From assembly GCA_005789925.1 (NCBI GenBank), contig SXWG01000085.1, forward strand, positions 1 through 9,434: 9,434 nucleotides of DNA. The letters are read 5' to 3'. Origin of the DNA: Actinomycetota bacterium (GTDB taxonomy: Bacteria > Actinomycetota > Acidimicrobiia > Acidimicrobiales > Ilumatobacteraceae). Under the pieces are notes generated by a model. It made no database searches. It was not told where the DNA came from and was given only the letters and a program-made list of their open reading frames with translations. Shown here piece by piece: positions 1 to 6,166 of this stretch (the stretch's first letter is position 1; the number at the start of each line of letters is the position of its first letter). Made by a program: the position numbers and the translations under genes.

Positions 1-1
1 C

Positions 2-739
2 CTTTTTCTCGACAGTAAACATCGTCGATACTTGGTGACACTGCACCCTGAAGGCGAATTCCATAGTCATTCTGGTTTCGTTCCTCATTCCGAAGTGATT
101 GGTCGGATGCCCGGAGTGCGTCTCGAGTCGACGTTGGGAGCGCGATACATCGTGCTGCGTCCGACTCTCGAAGATTTCGTACTTGAGATGCCTCGAGGTG
201 CTCAGGTGATCTATCCAAAGGATCTCGCACCGATTTGTGTGCTCGGAGACATCGGACCAGGCATACGGGTCTACGAAACTGGAATCGGCTCTGGAGCGCT
301 ATCGATGACAATGTTGCGATGGGGCGCACACGTGAGAGGAGTCGAGCTGCGAGAGGATTTTCTCAATCGAGCGGTCTCCAACGTGCGGAGTTTTCTCGGA
401 GAGCAAGCCCTCGAACGTTATGACGTCACGGTCGGCGACAGTTACGAGTCGGTGCCGGATGGTCCGTACGACCGGGTCGTACTTGACCTGCCCGAGCCGT
501 GGCAAGTCGTTCCGCACGCGGTGAACGCTCTGGTTCCAGGCGGAATTCTCGTGGCGTACACACCGTCAATCACTCAAGCGGTACAAACCAGGCAGGCCTT
601 CGACAGACAATGGACAGACGTGCGCACGCTCGAAGTTTTGCACCGCACGTGGCACATCGAGGGCCAATCAGTTCGACCGGACCATCGAATGGTTGCTCAC
701 ACCGCCTTTCTGACGGCCGCCAGATTTATCGGAAGTTGA
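2..739 (+). CDS. trmI: tRNA (adenine-58-N1)-methyltransferase TrmI, 5' end cut off
   Basis: SAM-dependent enzyme that makes m1A58 in the T-loop of tRNA, as a cytoplasmic tetramer in this family. The frame is open to the window's first bases with no stop, so the true start lies outside. The in-frame TTG at 32 falls inside the family's N-terminal beta domain, which includes EGEFHSHSG. Visible hallmarks are the segment MPRGAQVIYPKD, a SAM-binding motif I (ETGIGSGALS), an acidic motif II residue (GVELREDF), the motif IV stretch DLPEPW and the C-terminal region around HTAFLTAAR. The motif I glycine loop reads TGIGSG rather than the usual AGAGSG, a mild change. Actinobacterial trmI commonly lies beside the proteasome genes (Rv2118c in M. 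tuberculosis). The stop codon is 3 bases from that of the convergent ferredoxin gene, leaving no room for a separate terminator. Confidence 0.93.
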   Translation, partial: LFLDSKHRRYLVTLHPEGEFHSHSGFVPHSEVIGRMPGVRLESTLGARYIVLRPTLEDFVLEMPRGAQVIYPKDLAPICVLGDIGPGIRVYETGIGSGALSMTMLRWGAHVRGVELREDFLNRAVSNVRSFLGEQALERYDVTVGDSYESVPDGPYDRVVLDLPEPWQVVPHAVNALVPGGILVAYTPSITQAVQTRQAFDRQWTDVRTLEVLHRTWHIEGQSVRPDHRMVAHTAFLTAARFIGS

Positions 740-742
740 GAA

Positions 743-988
743 TCAGGGCTCGATGAAGATGCACTCGCCAGGGCATTCCTCGGCCGATTCAACGACTGCG
801 TCAAGAAGGTTGTCCGCGAAATTGGCGAGACCTTCAGCGCCTTGCTTGTTTCCCTTGGCCGTCGCATAGATGGTCGAGCCTTCCTTCACGTAGGCAAGAC
901 CATCGTCAAGAAGTGTGAACACATCGGGGGCGATTTCCTCGCAGAGACCGTCTCCGGTACACAGGTCCTGGTCAATCCATACCTTCAT
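743..988 (-). CDS. Single-cluster ferredoxin with an Asp in the cluster motif
   Basis: An 81-residue ferredoxin, a soluble electron carrier. The N-terminal motif CTGDGLC gives Cys10, Asp13 and Cys16, followed by the typical APDVF. The last ligand is Cys72 in ECPGECI, with an extra Cys76. Small ferredoxins of this type, often partners of cytochromes P450, carry a [3Fe-4S] cluster when the middle position is not Cys. Asp at that position can instead ligate a [4Fe-4S] cluster, as known for Pyrococcus furiosus ferredoxin, so the cluster type is open. A loop of about 25 residues (35-60) between the two ligand regions is rich in Gly, Lys and Ala. The ATG at 988 places the CxxDxxC motif at the usual distance from the N-terminus. 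A GAGGG (complement of 1001-1005) lies 12 nt upstream. The gene diverges from arc and converges on trmI. The redox partner is not visible here. Confidence 0.9.
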   Translation of the reverse strand: MKVWIDQDLCTGDGLCEEIAPDVFTLLDDGLAYVKEGSTIYATAKGNKQGAEGLANFADNLLDAVVESAEECPGECIFIEP

Positions 989-1013
989 GGGGGTCGAACT
1001 CCCTCAACTCTCA

Positions 1014-1031
1014 TCTCGGCTTGTGCCGAGA
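1014..1031. repeat. Perfect 7-bp inverted repeat in the ferredoxin/arc divergent region
   Basis: TCTCGGC at 1014-1020 and GCCGAGA at 1025-1031 are exact reverse complements around a 4-base centre (TTGT). The element lies 26-43 bases upstream of the ferredoxin start, just beyond its likely ribosome-binding site, and about 130 bases upstream of arc. It could be a regulator's dyad operator or a hairpin in the ferredoxin 5' leader. There is no T-tract, so it is not a typical terminator. A tandem GCCGGC pair (1046-1051 and 1054-1059) lies nearby. The function is unknown. Confidence 0.5.
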
Positions 1032-1120
1032 CATTGAATACTTCCGCCGGCCAGCCGGCATTTTCACTCTACACAGGCATCCCCGCTGACGGCAGGTTTA
1101 ACGCCATGAAACACCTGCGT

Positions 1121-1151
1121 CAGACATACCAGCAAGGTTCGCAAGTAGGGT
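1121..1151 (+). promoter_or_regulatory. Candidate arc operon promoter giving a leaderless mRNA
   Basis: TAGGGT (1146-1151) fits the actinobacterial -10 pattern TAnnnT and ends 7 nt before the arc ATG at 1159. This spacing would start transcription at or next to the start codon. CAGACA (1121-1126) matches TTGACA at four positions, but the 19-bp spacer is long. No Shine-Dalgarno sequence is convincing before arc, which fits a leaderless transcript. The assignment is by eye only. Confidence 0.4.
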
Positions 1152-1158
1152 CACAAAC

Positions 1159-2886
1159 ATGACCAGGGAATCGCATCCCTCGGACGAGGATGCCGTCGAA
1201 GCACTGAAGGCCGAGATCGCCGAGCTCAGGGCTCGTCTGGGTGAATTGCCGCAACGAGCCACTGCTCTCGAAGAGCGTCTTCTTGAGACCAAGGGTCAAT
1301 TGGCCCACGCGGTCGCACAGAACGAGAAACTTTCGTACACGCTGCGCGAGGCGCGGGAGTACATCGCCACCTTGCGCGACGAGGTCGAGAAGTTGACCCG
1401 TCCGCCGTCGGCCTACGGGAGCGTTGTGGGCGTCAACGAGGACGGGACCATCGACGTGCTCACCAGCGGACGCAAGATGCGGGTGGTGCATCATCCGGCG
1501 ATCGACGTCGAGGAGATTGAGCGCGGTAATGAAGTCGTGCTGAACGAGTCGATGAATATCGTTCTGGTGCGTAGGGCGGAGACCACCGGCGAAGTTGTCA
1601 CGTTAAAAGAAGTGATGGAAGATGGCATTCGCGCCATCGTCACTGGTCGCGCTGACGAGGAGCGAGTGTGCGAGCTCGCGGACAGTCTTCGCGGAGTTCT
1701 TCTGCGCTCCGGTGACCTACTTCGTTGCGACGCCAGGACAAACTTGCTCATCGAACGACTGCCTCAACCTGAGGTGGATGACCTTCTCCTTGAGGAGGTC
1801 CCGGACATCAGTTATTCAGACATCGGTGGCTTGGACAGCCAGATAGAGATGATCGCTGATGCAGTCGAGCTTCCGTTCCTACACAGCGAGTTGTTTGCTG
1901 AACATCAGTTGCCCGCACCCAAAGGCATTCTTCTCTACGGTCCTCCTGGTTGCGGTAAGACCCTGATAGCGAAAGCGGTCGCCAACAGCCTCGCCAAGAA
2001 GGTTGCAGCAAAGACAGGCGGTGAGAAAGGCAGGTCCTACTTCATCAATATCAAAGGTCCCGAGCTGCTGAACAAATACGTCGGAGAGACAGAGCGACAG
2101 ATTCGACTCGTTTTCCAGCGCGCACGTGAAAAGAGCGAGGAGGGTTGGCCTGTCATCGTGTTCTTCGATGAGATGGATTCAATGTTTCGAACCCGTGGAA
2201 GTGGAATCTCCTCCGACATGGAGTCCACAATAGTTCCACAGCTTCTGGCAGAGATCGACGGTGTCGAAGGTCTCCGCAACGTCATCGTCATCGGTGCGAC
2301 GAACCGTGAAGATCTCATCGACCCGGCGATCCTCCGTCCGGGCAGACTCGACGTCAAGATCAAGATCGAACGCCCGAATGAGTCAGCGGCACGTCAGATT
2401 TTGGGTCGATATCTCACTGCGGATCTCCCGCTCGACGGAGTCTCTGATGAATCAGATGCACAGGGCGTCATCTCAACGCTGATCGAGGCTGCTGCCGCTG
2501 AGATGTACAGCACAGAGCCAGGCAACCGTTTCCTAGAGGTCACTTATCAGAACGGTGACAAAGAGGTGCTGTACTTCAAGGATTTTTCGAGTGGCGCAAT
2601 GATCGAAAACATCGTTCGACGCGCGAAGAAACTTTCCATCAAGCGCATACTTGCGGGCGGTCGTCGCGGTATCTGTCTCGATGACCTGGTGCAGTCCATT
2701 CGGCAGGAATTCAAGGAACACGAGGACCTGCCGAATACGACGAACCCTGACGATTGGGCTCGCATCTCTGGAAAGAAGGGTGAGCGAATCGTGTTCATTA
2801 GGACACTGATTGCTACAGACGCAGAGGTGACCGACTCCTCCGGTGGTCGAGCCATCGAAAGAACCGCGACGGGGCAGTACCTCTAG
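1159..2886 (+). CDS. arc: Proteasomal AAA+ ATPase ARC/Mpa
   Basis: A 575-residue regulatory ATPase of the Pup-proteasome, the expected length (Mpa is 609). As a hexamer it recruits pupylated proteins, unfolds them with ATP and threads them into the 20S core. From the N-terminus there is a Glu/Leu/Arg-rich coiled coil (about residues 12-80) that in this family binds Pup. Two OB domains follow (about 85-137 and 140-200), then the AAA+ module from about 208. Walker A is GPPGCGKT (261-268) and Walker B is VIVFFDE (332-338). The pore-loop segment is KYVGE, and the sensor and arginine-finger region is GATN...DPAILRPGR. The protein ends in GQYL, the conserved tail with an HbYX-type Tyr that docks into the alpha-ring and opens the gate. 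The ATG at 1159 gives a complete coiled coil. dop starts 6 bases after the stop, so the two are probably cotranscribed. Confidence 0.97.
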   Translation: MTRESHPSDEDAVEALKAEIAELRARLGELPQRATALEERLLETKGQLAHAVAQNEKLSYTLREAREYIATLRDEVEKLTRPPSAYGSVVGVNEDGTIDVLTSGRKMRVVHHPAIDVEEIERGNEVVLNESMNIVLVRRAETTGEVVTLKEVMEDGIRAIVTGRADEERVCELADSLRGVLLRSGDLLRCDARTNLLIERLPQPEVDDLLLEEVPDISYSDIGGLDSQIEMIADAVELPFLHSELFAEHQLPAPKGILLYGPPGCGKTLIAKAVANSLAKKVAAKTGGEKGRSYFINIKGPELLNKYVGETERQIRLVFQRAREKSEEGWPVIVFFDEMDSMFRTRGSGISSDMESTIVPQLLAEIDGVEGLRNVIVIGATNREDLIDPAILRPGRLDVKIKIERPNESAARQILGRYLTADLPLDGVSDESDAQGVISTLIEAAAAEMYSTEPGNRFLEVTYQNGDKEVLYFKDFSSGAMIENIVRRAKKLSIKRILAGGRRGICLDDLVQSIRQEFKEHEDLPNTTNPDDWARISGKKGERIVFIRTLIATDAEVTDSSGGRAIERTATGQYL

Positions 2887-2892
2887 GTCACC

Positions 2893-4407
2893 ATGGCGCT
2901 CCACAAAGTCTGCGGTATCGAGACCGAATACGGCATCATGACGCGAGGTTTTGATGCGTCTCCCGTCACTGCCTCGTCGGTTCTCATCAATGCGTATGCC
3001 GGAACGATGCCGCAAAAAGTCGGTTGGGATTTCCTCGACGAAAGTCCGGCAAACGACGCCCGCGGCTTCAGTCTCGAGCAGGCTTTTGCACCAGAAGTTG
3101 AATCGCACCTCGTAAATGCTGTGCTGACAAACGGCGCGCGTTACTACGTGGACCATGCACACCCTGAGATCAGCACTCCAGAGTGCGCAAGCGCGCGACA
3201 AGTCGTCCTTTACGACAGGGCCGCAGAGGAAATTGTCCGGCGAAGTATGGCCTCGTGTCGCAGTCTGTTACCCCACGGCGCCGAGATCATCGCGTACAAG
3301 AACAACTCTGATGGCAAGGGCAACAGCTACGGGTGTCATGAGAATTATCTGGTCGCAAGAGAGACTCCCTTCGGACGTTTGGCGAGTCACATCACGACTC
3401 ATTTCGTGACGCGCCAAGTCTTCTGCGGTGCCGGCAAGGTGGGGCAGGAGACAGATTTGGATGGCGATGTCGTCGAATATCAGTTGAGTCAACGCGCAGA
3501 TTTCTTCGAGGAAGAAGTGGGGCTCGAGACGACGCTCAAGCGACCGATAGTCAACACTCGTGACGAACCTCATTGCGACCCAACCAAATACCGCAGGCTT
3601 CATGTGATCGTCGGAGATGCGAATATGAGCGAAATCGCGACGTACCTCAAGGTCGGAACAACTGGTTTGATCTTGTCCATGATTGAAGACGATGCCTTTC
3701 CCCGAGATCTCGTTATCAAGGACCCCGTTGCACAGATGAGACGGATCAGTCGTGACGAAACCCTGCGTCACGCGGTCGAGACCATTACCGGTCGTCGACT
3801 CACTGCCCTTGAAGTGCAACGTTTGCTCTACGAGGCATGCGACAAATACCTCGTGAACTCAGATGATGATCCACTCGGGGGAGATTCACATCATGTGCTG
3901 TCTCTCTGGGACAACGTATTGACAGGGCTCGAAACCGATCCTGACTCAATGGCTTCGATGGTCGATTGGGTAGCCAAACGACGCATCGTTCGCGGCTACC
4001 AAGATCGGCACTCTCTTCGCGGCGATCATCCCCGTCTCAAAGCAATAGACCTTCAGTACCACGACATGCGTGAGACTCACTCCCTTGCGCTACGTGCAGG
4101 GCTGAAGACACTCGTGACGTCTGACCAAGTGCTGGCCGCCATTACTGAGCCCCCGGCCGAGACGAGGGCATGGTTTCGTGGCAAATGCCTGCAGCGCTGG
4201 CCTGAACAGATCGTCGCGGCCAACTGGGACAGCATCGTTTTCGACATTGGAAGTGACCCGCTCCGACGAGTGCCGATGATGGAGCCTTTGCGGGGAAGCA
4301 AAGCTTTGACAGGGGAGTTGTTCGACCACGTTTCTACTGTTGCGGACTTGATCGAAGCATTGGGTGCCAACGAAATCGCCACCGTGTACCCAGAGCCGGG
4401 TTGGTGA
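2893..4407 (+). CDS. dop: Depupylase/deamidase Dop
   Basis: A 504-residue member of the Dop/PafA family, which shares the carboxylate-amine ligase (glutamine synthetase-like) fold. Dop hydrolyses the Pup-lysine isopeptide bond and, where Pup ends in Gln, deamidates it. The N-terminal GIETEYG (residues 8-14) supplies the Mg/ATP-binding Glu10. YYVDHAHPE contains Asp87, the equivalent of the catalytic Asp. A Dop-specific insertion (about 37-75, with NDARGF) lies between them and is missing from PafA, which settles the paralogue. NTRDEPH and the YRRLHVIVGDANMSE block are shared with PafA downstream. Length equals M. tuberculosis Dop (505). The ATG at 2893 is the only sensible start. There is no strong ribosome-binding site, so translation is probably coupled to arc. 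Since Pup here ends in Glu, depupylation is the likely main job (inference). Confidence 0.96.
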   Translation: MALHKVCGIETEYGIMTRGFDASPVTASSVLINAYAGTMPQKVGWDFLDESPANDARGFSLEQAFAPEVESHLVNAVLTNGARYYVDHAHPEISTPECASARQVVLYDRAAEEIVRRSMASCRSLLPHGAEIIAYKNNSDGKGNSYGCHENYLVARETPFGRLASHITTHFVTRQVFCGAGKVGQETDLDGDVVEYQLSQRADFFEEEVGLETTLKRPIVNTRDEPHCDPTKYRRLHVIVGDANMSEIATYLKVGTTGLILSMIEDDAFPRDLVIKDPVAQMRRISRDETLRHAVETITGRRLTALEVQRLLYEACDKYLVNSDDDPLGGDSHHVLSLWDNVLTGLETDPDSMASMVDWVAKRRIVRGYQDRHSLRGDHPRLKAIDLQYHDMRETHSLALRAGLKTLVTSDQVLAAITEPPAETRAWFRGKCLQRWPEQIVAANWDSIVFDIGSDPLRRVPMMEPLRGSKALTGELFDHVSTVADLIEALGANEIATVYPEPGW

Positions 4408-4416
4408 CCCACGAAC

Positions 4417-4433
4417 GACACCTGTTCGGTGTC
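4417..4433 (+). repeat. Inverted repeat in the dop-pup spacer
   Basis: GACACC (4417-4422) and GGTGTC (4428-4433) form a perfect 6-bp stem with a 5-base loop, starting 9 bases after the dop stop. The right arm can instead pair with GACAC at 4440-4444, since GACAC occurs twice around one GTGTC. There is no T-tract, so a classical intrinsic terminator is unlikely. It could modulate readthrough or stabilise the 5' end of a processed pup mRNA. This is a structural observation with no proven role. Confidence 0.4.
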
Positions 4434-4437
4434 CGGC

Positions 4438-4467
4438 GTGACACAGAGCGGTCAATGTCGCTACGGT
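4438..4467 (+). promoter_or_regulatory. Candidate internal promoter for pup
   Basis: GTGACA (4438-4443) matches the -35 consensus at five of six positions. It is followed after 18 bases by TACGGT (4462-4467), which fits TAnnnT. The preferred pup start codon, GTG at 4474, lies 6 bases further on, where transcription would begin. The mRNA would be leaderless. A separate promoter would make sense because Pup is needed in greater amounts than the enzymes around it (inference). Confidence 0.45.
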
Positions 4468-4473
4468 GGGGCC

Positions 4474-4674
4474 GTGGCCGAACGCACTCACAAGACTCGT
4501 CCTGCATCCAGTCCTCGCGAAGGGCAAGAGGTCGAGTCGGAAGAAGTTGTCGGCTCCGAGACAGGCGACCGCATCAAAGCTGAGCTTGACGACCTGCTCG
4601 ACGAGATCGACGATGTACTCGAGACCAATGCTGAAGATTTCGTGAAGAGTTACGTGCAAAAGGGCGGGGAGTGA
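4474..4674 (+). CDS. pup: Prokaryotic ubiquitin-like protein Pup, GGE form
   Basis: A 66-residue modifier that PafA attaches through its C-terminal carboxylate to substrate lysines, marking them for the proteasome. It is small, acidic and probably disordered in its N-terminal half. The conserved C-terminal region runs from about residue 38 (DDLLDEIDDVLETNAEDFV) to SYVQKGGE. The helix that binds the ARC coiled coil lies here. The gene directly encodes terminal Glu66 after GG, so the protein is ready for ligation without deamidation. Lys63 corresponds to the conserved lysine near the C-terminus. The frame is open further upstream, and GTG at 4429 would add 15 residues. I chose GTG at 4474 because 66 residues fits the family (64-72) and a promoter-like element precedes it. 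A GGTGGGG (4465-4471) is too close to serve well as a ribosome-binding site. prcB starts 30 bases downstream. Confidence 0.95.
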   Translation: MAERTHKTRPASSPREGQEVESEEVVGSETGDRIKAELDDLLDEIDDVLETNAEDFVKSYVQKGGE

Positions 4675-4704
4675 CCACGTCACAGGGACGGTAGGTCGTT
4701 ACCA

Positions 4705-5481
4705 ATGGCAATGCATCTCTTCAGTCCCGACAACAATCCGGGGTCGAGTTTCATGAATCTGCTGAGTGCAGTCGGAGTGCAGACTCCAGCTCCGCAGTCA
4801 CGAATCGATGTTCCGCACGCCACTACTTGCGTCGCACTTCGGTACGTCGACGGAGTCCTCATGGCTGGAGACAGGCGGGCCACAGCGGGAAGCCTCATCG
4901 GTCATCGGGGAATGGAAAAGGTCGTACAGGCCGACACCTTCAGTGGTGTCGCCATCGCAGGTGCCGCAGGTCCCGCCATGGAAATGATCCGGCTTTTCCA
5001 ACTTCAACTCGAGCACTACGAGAAGATGGAGGGCAAACAGTTGTCTCTCGAGGGCAAAGCAAATCAGTTGTCGATGATGGTCCGAGGAAATCTTCCAGCC
5101 GCCATGCAAGGCCTTGCTGTCGTTCCGATCTTTGGCGGTTTTGACGCGCTCCACGAGACTGGACGTCTCTGGGATTACGACGTCACTGGCGGTCGCTATG
5201 AAGAGCGAGAGTTTGTCGCCACAGGGTCAGGCAGCCTCCACGCAGGAACTGTGGTCAAGGTTGGCTGGCGCACGGGAATGACTCGCGCCGCTGCGGTCTC
5301 ACTTGCTTGTCGTTCGTTGTGGGAAGCGGCTGATGCAGATTCGGCTACCGGTGGCCCCGATGCTCTTCGTGGCATCTATCCGATCGTGGCCATAATCACC
5401 TCAGCCGGATGGCAGTCCGTGCCAGACGACGAGCTCGCCAGTGTTTTTCAGTCAATCGCGAACGAGGTGCAGGCACGATGA
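4705..5481 (+). CDS. prcB: 20S proteasome beta subunit PrcB precursor
   Basis: A 258-residue precursor of the catalytic beta subunit, an N-terminal-nucleophile threonine protease that forms the two inner rings. A 39-residue propeptide should be removed during assembly to expose Thr40 as Thr1, leaving a 219-residue subunit. In mature numbering the catalytic set is intact: Thr1 (TTCVALRY), Asp17 (AGDRRAT, Asp56) and Lys33 (GMEKVV, Lys72). The conserved GSGS segment (ATGSGSLHA) is also present. The propeptide is shorter than in M. tuberculosis (57). The residue before Thr1 is Ala39 instead of the usual Gly. The ATG at 4705 is chosen, with a GTAGG at 4691-4695 nine bases upstream; Met3 is an alternative. 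The stop overlaps the prcA start as ATGA, indicating translational coupling and matched production of the two ring subunits. Confidence 0.96.
   Translation: MAMHLFSPDNNPGSSFMNLLSAVGVQTPAPQSRIDVPHATTCVALRYVDGVLMAGDRRATAGSLIGHRGMEKVVQADTFSGVAIAGAAGPAMEMIRLFQLQLEHYEKMEGKQLSLEGKANQLSMMVRGNLPAAMQGLAVVPIFGGFDALHETGRLWDYDVTGGRYEEREFVATGSGSLHAGTVVKVGWRTGMTRAAAVSLACRSLWEAADADSATGGPDALRGIYPIVAIITSAGWQSVPDDELASVFQSIANEVQAR
4819..4824 (+). other. PrcB propeptide cleavage site (Ala39|Thr40)
   Basis: Codons GCC (Ala39) and ACT (Thr40) mark the expected autocatalytic cleavage site, by alignment with the IPHG|TTIVAL site of mycobacterial PrcB. The local sequence here is VPHA|TTCVAL. Thr40 lies exactly 16 residues before Asp56 and 32 before Lys72, which confirms it as Thr1. 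The Gly-to-Ala change at -1 is unusual for proteasome beta precursors. Confidence 0.85.
5464..5469 (+). promoter_or_regulatory. Ribosome-binding site of prcA
   Basis: GAGGTG sits 8 bases before the ATG at 5478, inside the last codons of prcB. It supports that ATG over the more upstream in-frame start at 5409, which would add 23 basic residues that resemble no known PrcA N-terminus. Confidence 0.65.
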
Positions 5482-6155
5482 GCATGCCCTTCTACGTTCC
5501 ACCCGAACAACAGATGAAGGATCGCGCAGATTTTGCGCGCAAAGGCATTGCTCGCGGCCGCGCGCTCGTTGGCGTGCAGTTCGAGCAAGGAATCTTGCTT
5601 GTGGCGGAGAATTCCTCAAGCACGCTTCGAAAAGTGAGCGAGATCTATGACCGCATCGCTTTTGCCGGCGTCGGAAAATACAACGAGTTTGATCAGCTTC
5701 GTCAAGCAGGCGTTCGAGCTGCTGATTTGACCGGATTTCAGTATTCGCGTCTTGACGTTGACGCGCGAAGTCTCGCTAATCAGTACGCGCAGATAATGGG
5801 ACAAATATTCACTCACGATTCGAAGCCGCTAGAAGTCGAAATTCTCGTCGCTGAGATTGGCCTGACGAGTGAAGACGACCGCCTGTTCCATATTCTTTAT
5901 GACGGAACCGTCATGGACGAGAGCAACTTCAGTGTTCTCGGGGGTGATGCGGAAGCCATCATCGTGCGGATGAGGGCGAATTTCAACTCTGGCTTCGACT
6001 TGTCCAGTGCTTTGAGGTGTGCGCACGGCGCATTGGCTGGGTCAGATCGTCAACTGAGCGCTAGCGACCTCGAGGTCACAACTCTTCGTAGGGGAAATGG
6101 TCGACGCTGCTTCGCTCGGGTACCCGAAGTCGATGTGCAGTTAATGCTGGCGTGA
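5478..6155 (+). CDS. prcA: 20S proteasome alpha subunit PrcA
   Basis: A 225-residue alpha subunit that forms the outer heptameric rings, whose N-termini gate the channel and whose surface pockets receive the ARC tail. The N-terminus MSMPFYVPPEQQMKDR then DFARKGIARGR matches the family's gating segment and H0 helix. LVAEN, ISELYDR-like SEIYDRIAFAGVGKYNEFD, and the LVAEIG region follow. There is no N-terminal Thr nucleophile, as expected for alpha. It is about 20 residues shorter than M. tuberculosis PrcA (248) and lacks most of the variable C-terminal tail. The ATG overlaps the prcB stop (ATGA). The stop TGA lies within the GTGA at 6152-6155, directly ahead of pafA. Confidence 0.95.
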   Translation: MSMPFYVPPEQQMKDRADFARKGIARGRALVGVQFEQGILLVAENSSSTLRKVSEIYDRIAFAGVGKYNEFDQLRQAGVRAADLTGFQYSRLDVDARSLANQYAQIMGQIFTHDSKPLEVEILVAEIGLTSEDDRLFHILYDGTVMDESNFSVLGGDAEAIIVRMRANFNSGFDLSSALRCAHGALAGSDRQLSASDLEVTTLRRGNGRRCFARVPEVDVQLMLA

Positions 6156-6166
6156 CGACATCTCAC

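Noticed and set aside
1035..1040. TATTCA on the minus strand as a -10 for the ferredoxin gene
   Set aside because: No -35 match lies at 16-19 bases and the hexamer departs from TAnnnT.
1046..1059. Tandem GCCGGC as a hairpin
   Set aside because: The 2-base centre is too short for a stable loop, and GC-rich palindromic hexamers are expected by chance here.
2533..3201. Long minus-strand open frame of 222 codons across the arc-dop junction
   Set aside because: It lies antisense to two clearly identified genes, has no recognisable motifs, and is a codon-usage shadow.
3268..3819. Minus-strand open frame of 183 codons inside dop
   Set aside because: It is fully antisense to conserved dop sequence, with no family features.
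4090..4683. Minus-strand open frame of 197 codons over the dop end and all of pup
   Set aside because: It is antisense to the conserved dop C-terminus and pup, with no motif or ribosome-binding site to support it.
5409..5477. Longer PrcA with 23 extra N-terminal residues
   Set aside because: The extension overlaps prcB coding sequence and resembles no PrcA N-terminus, while the ATG at 5478 has a good ribosome-binding site and family-like start.
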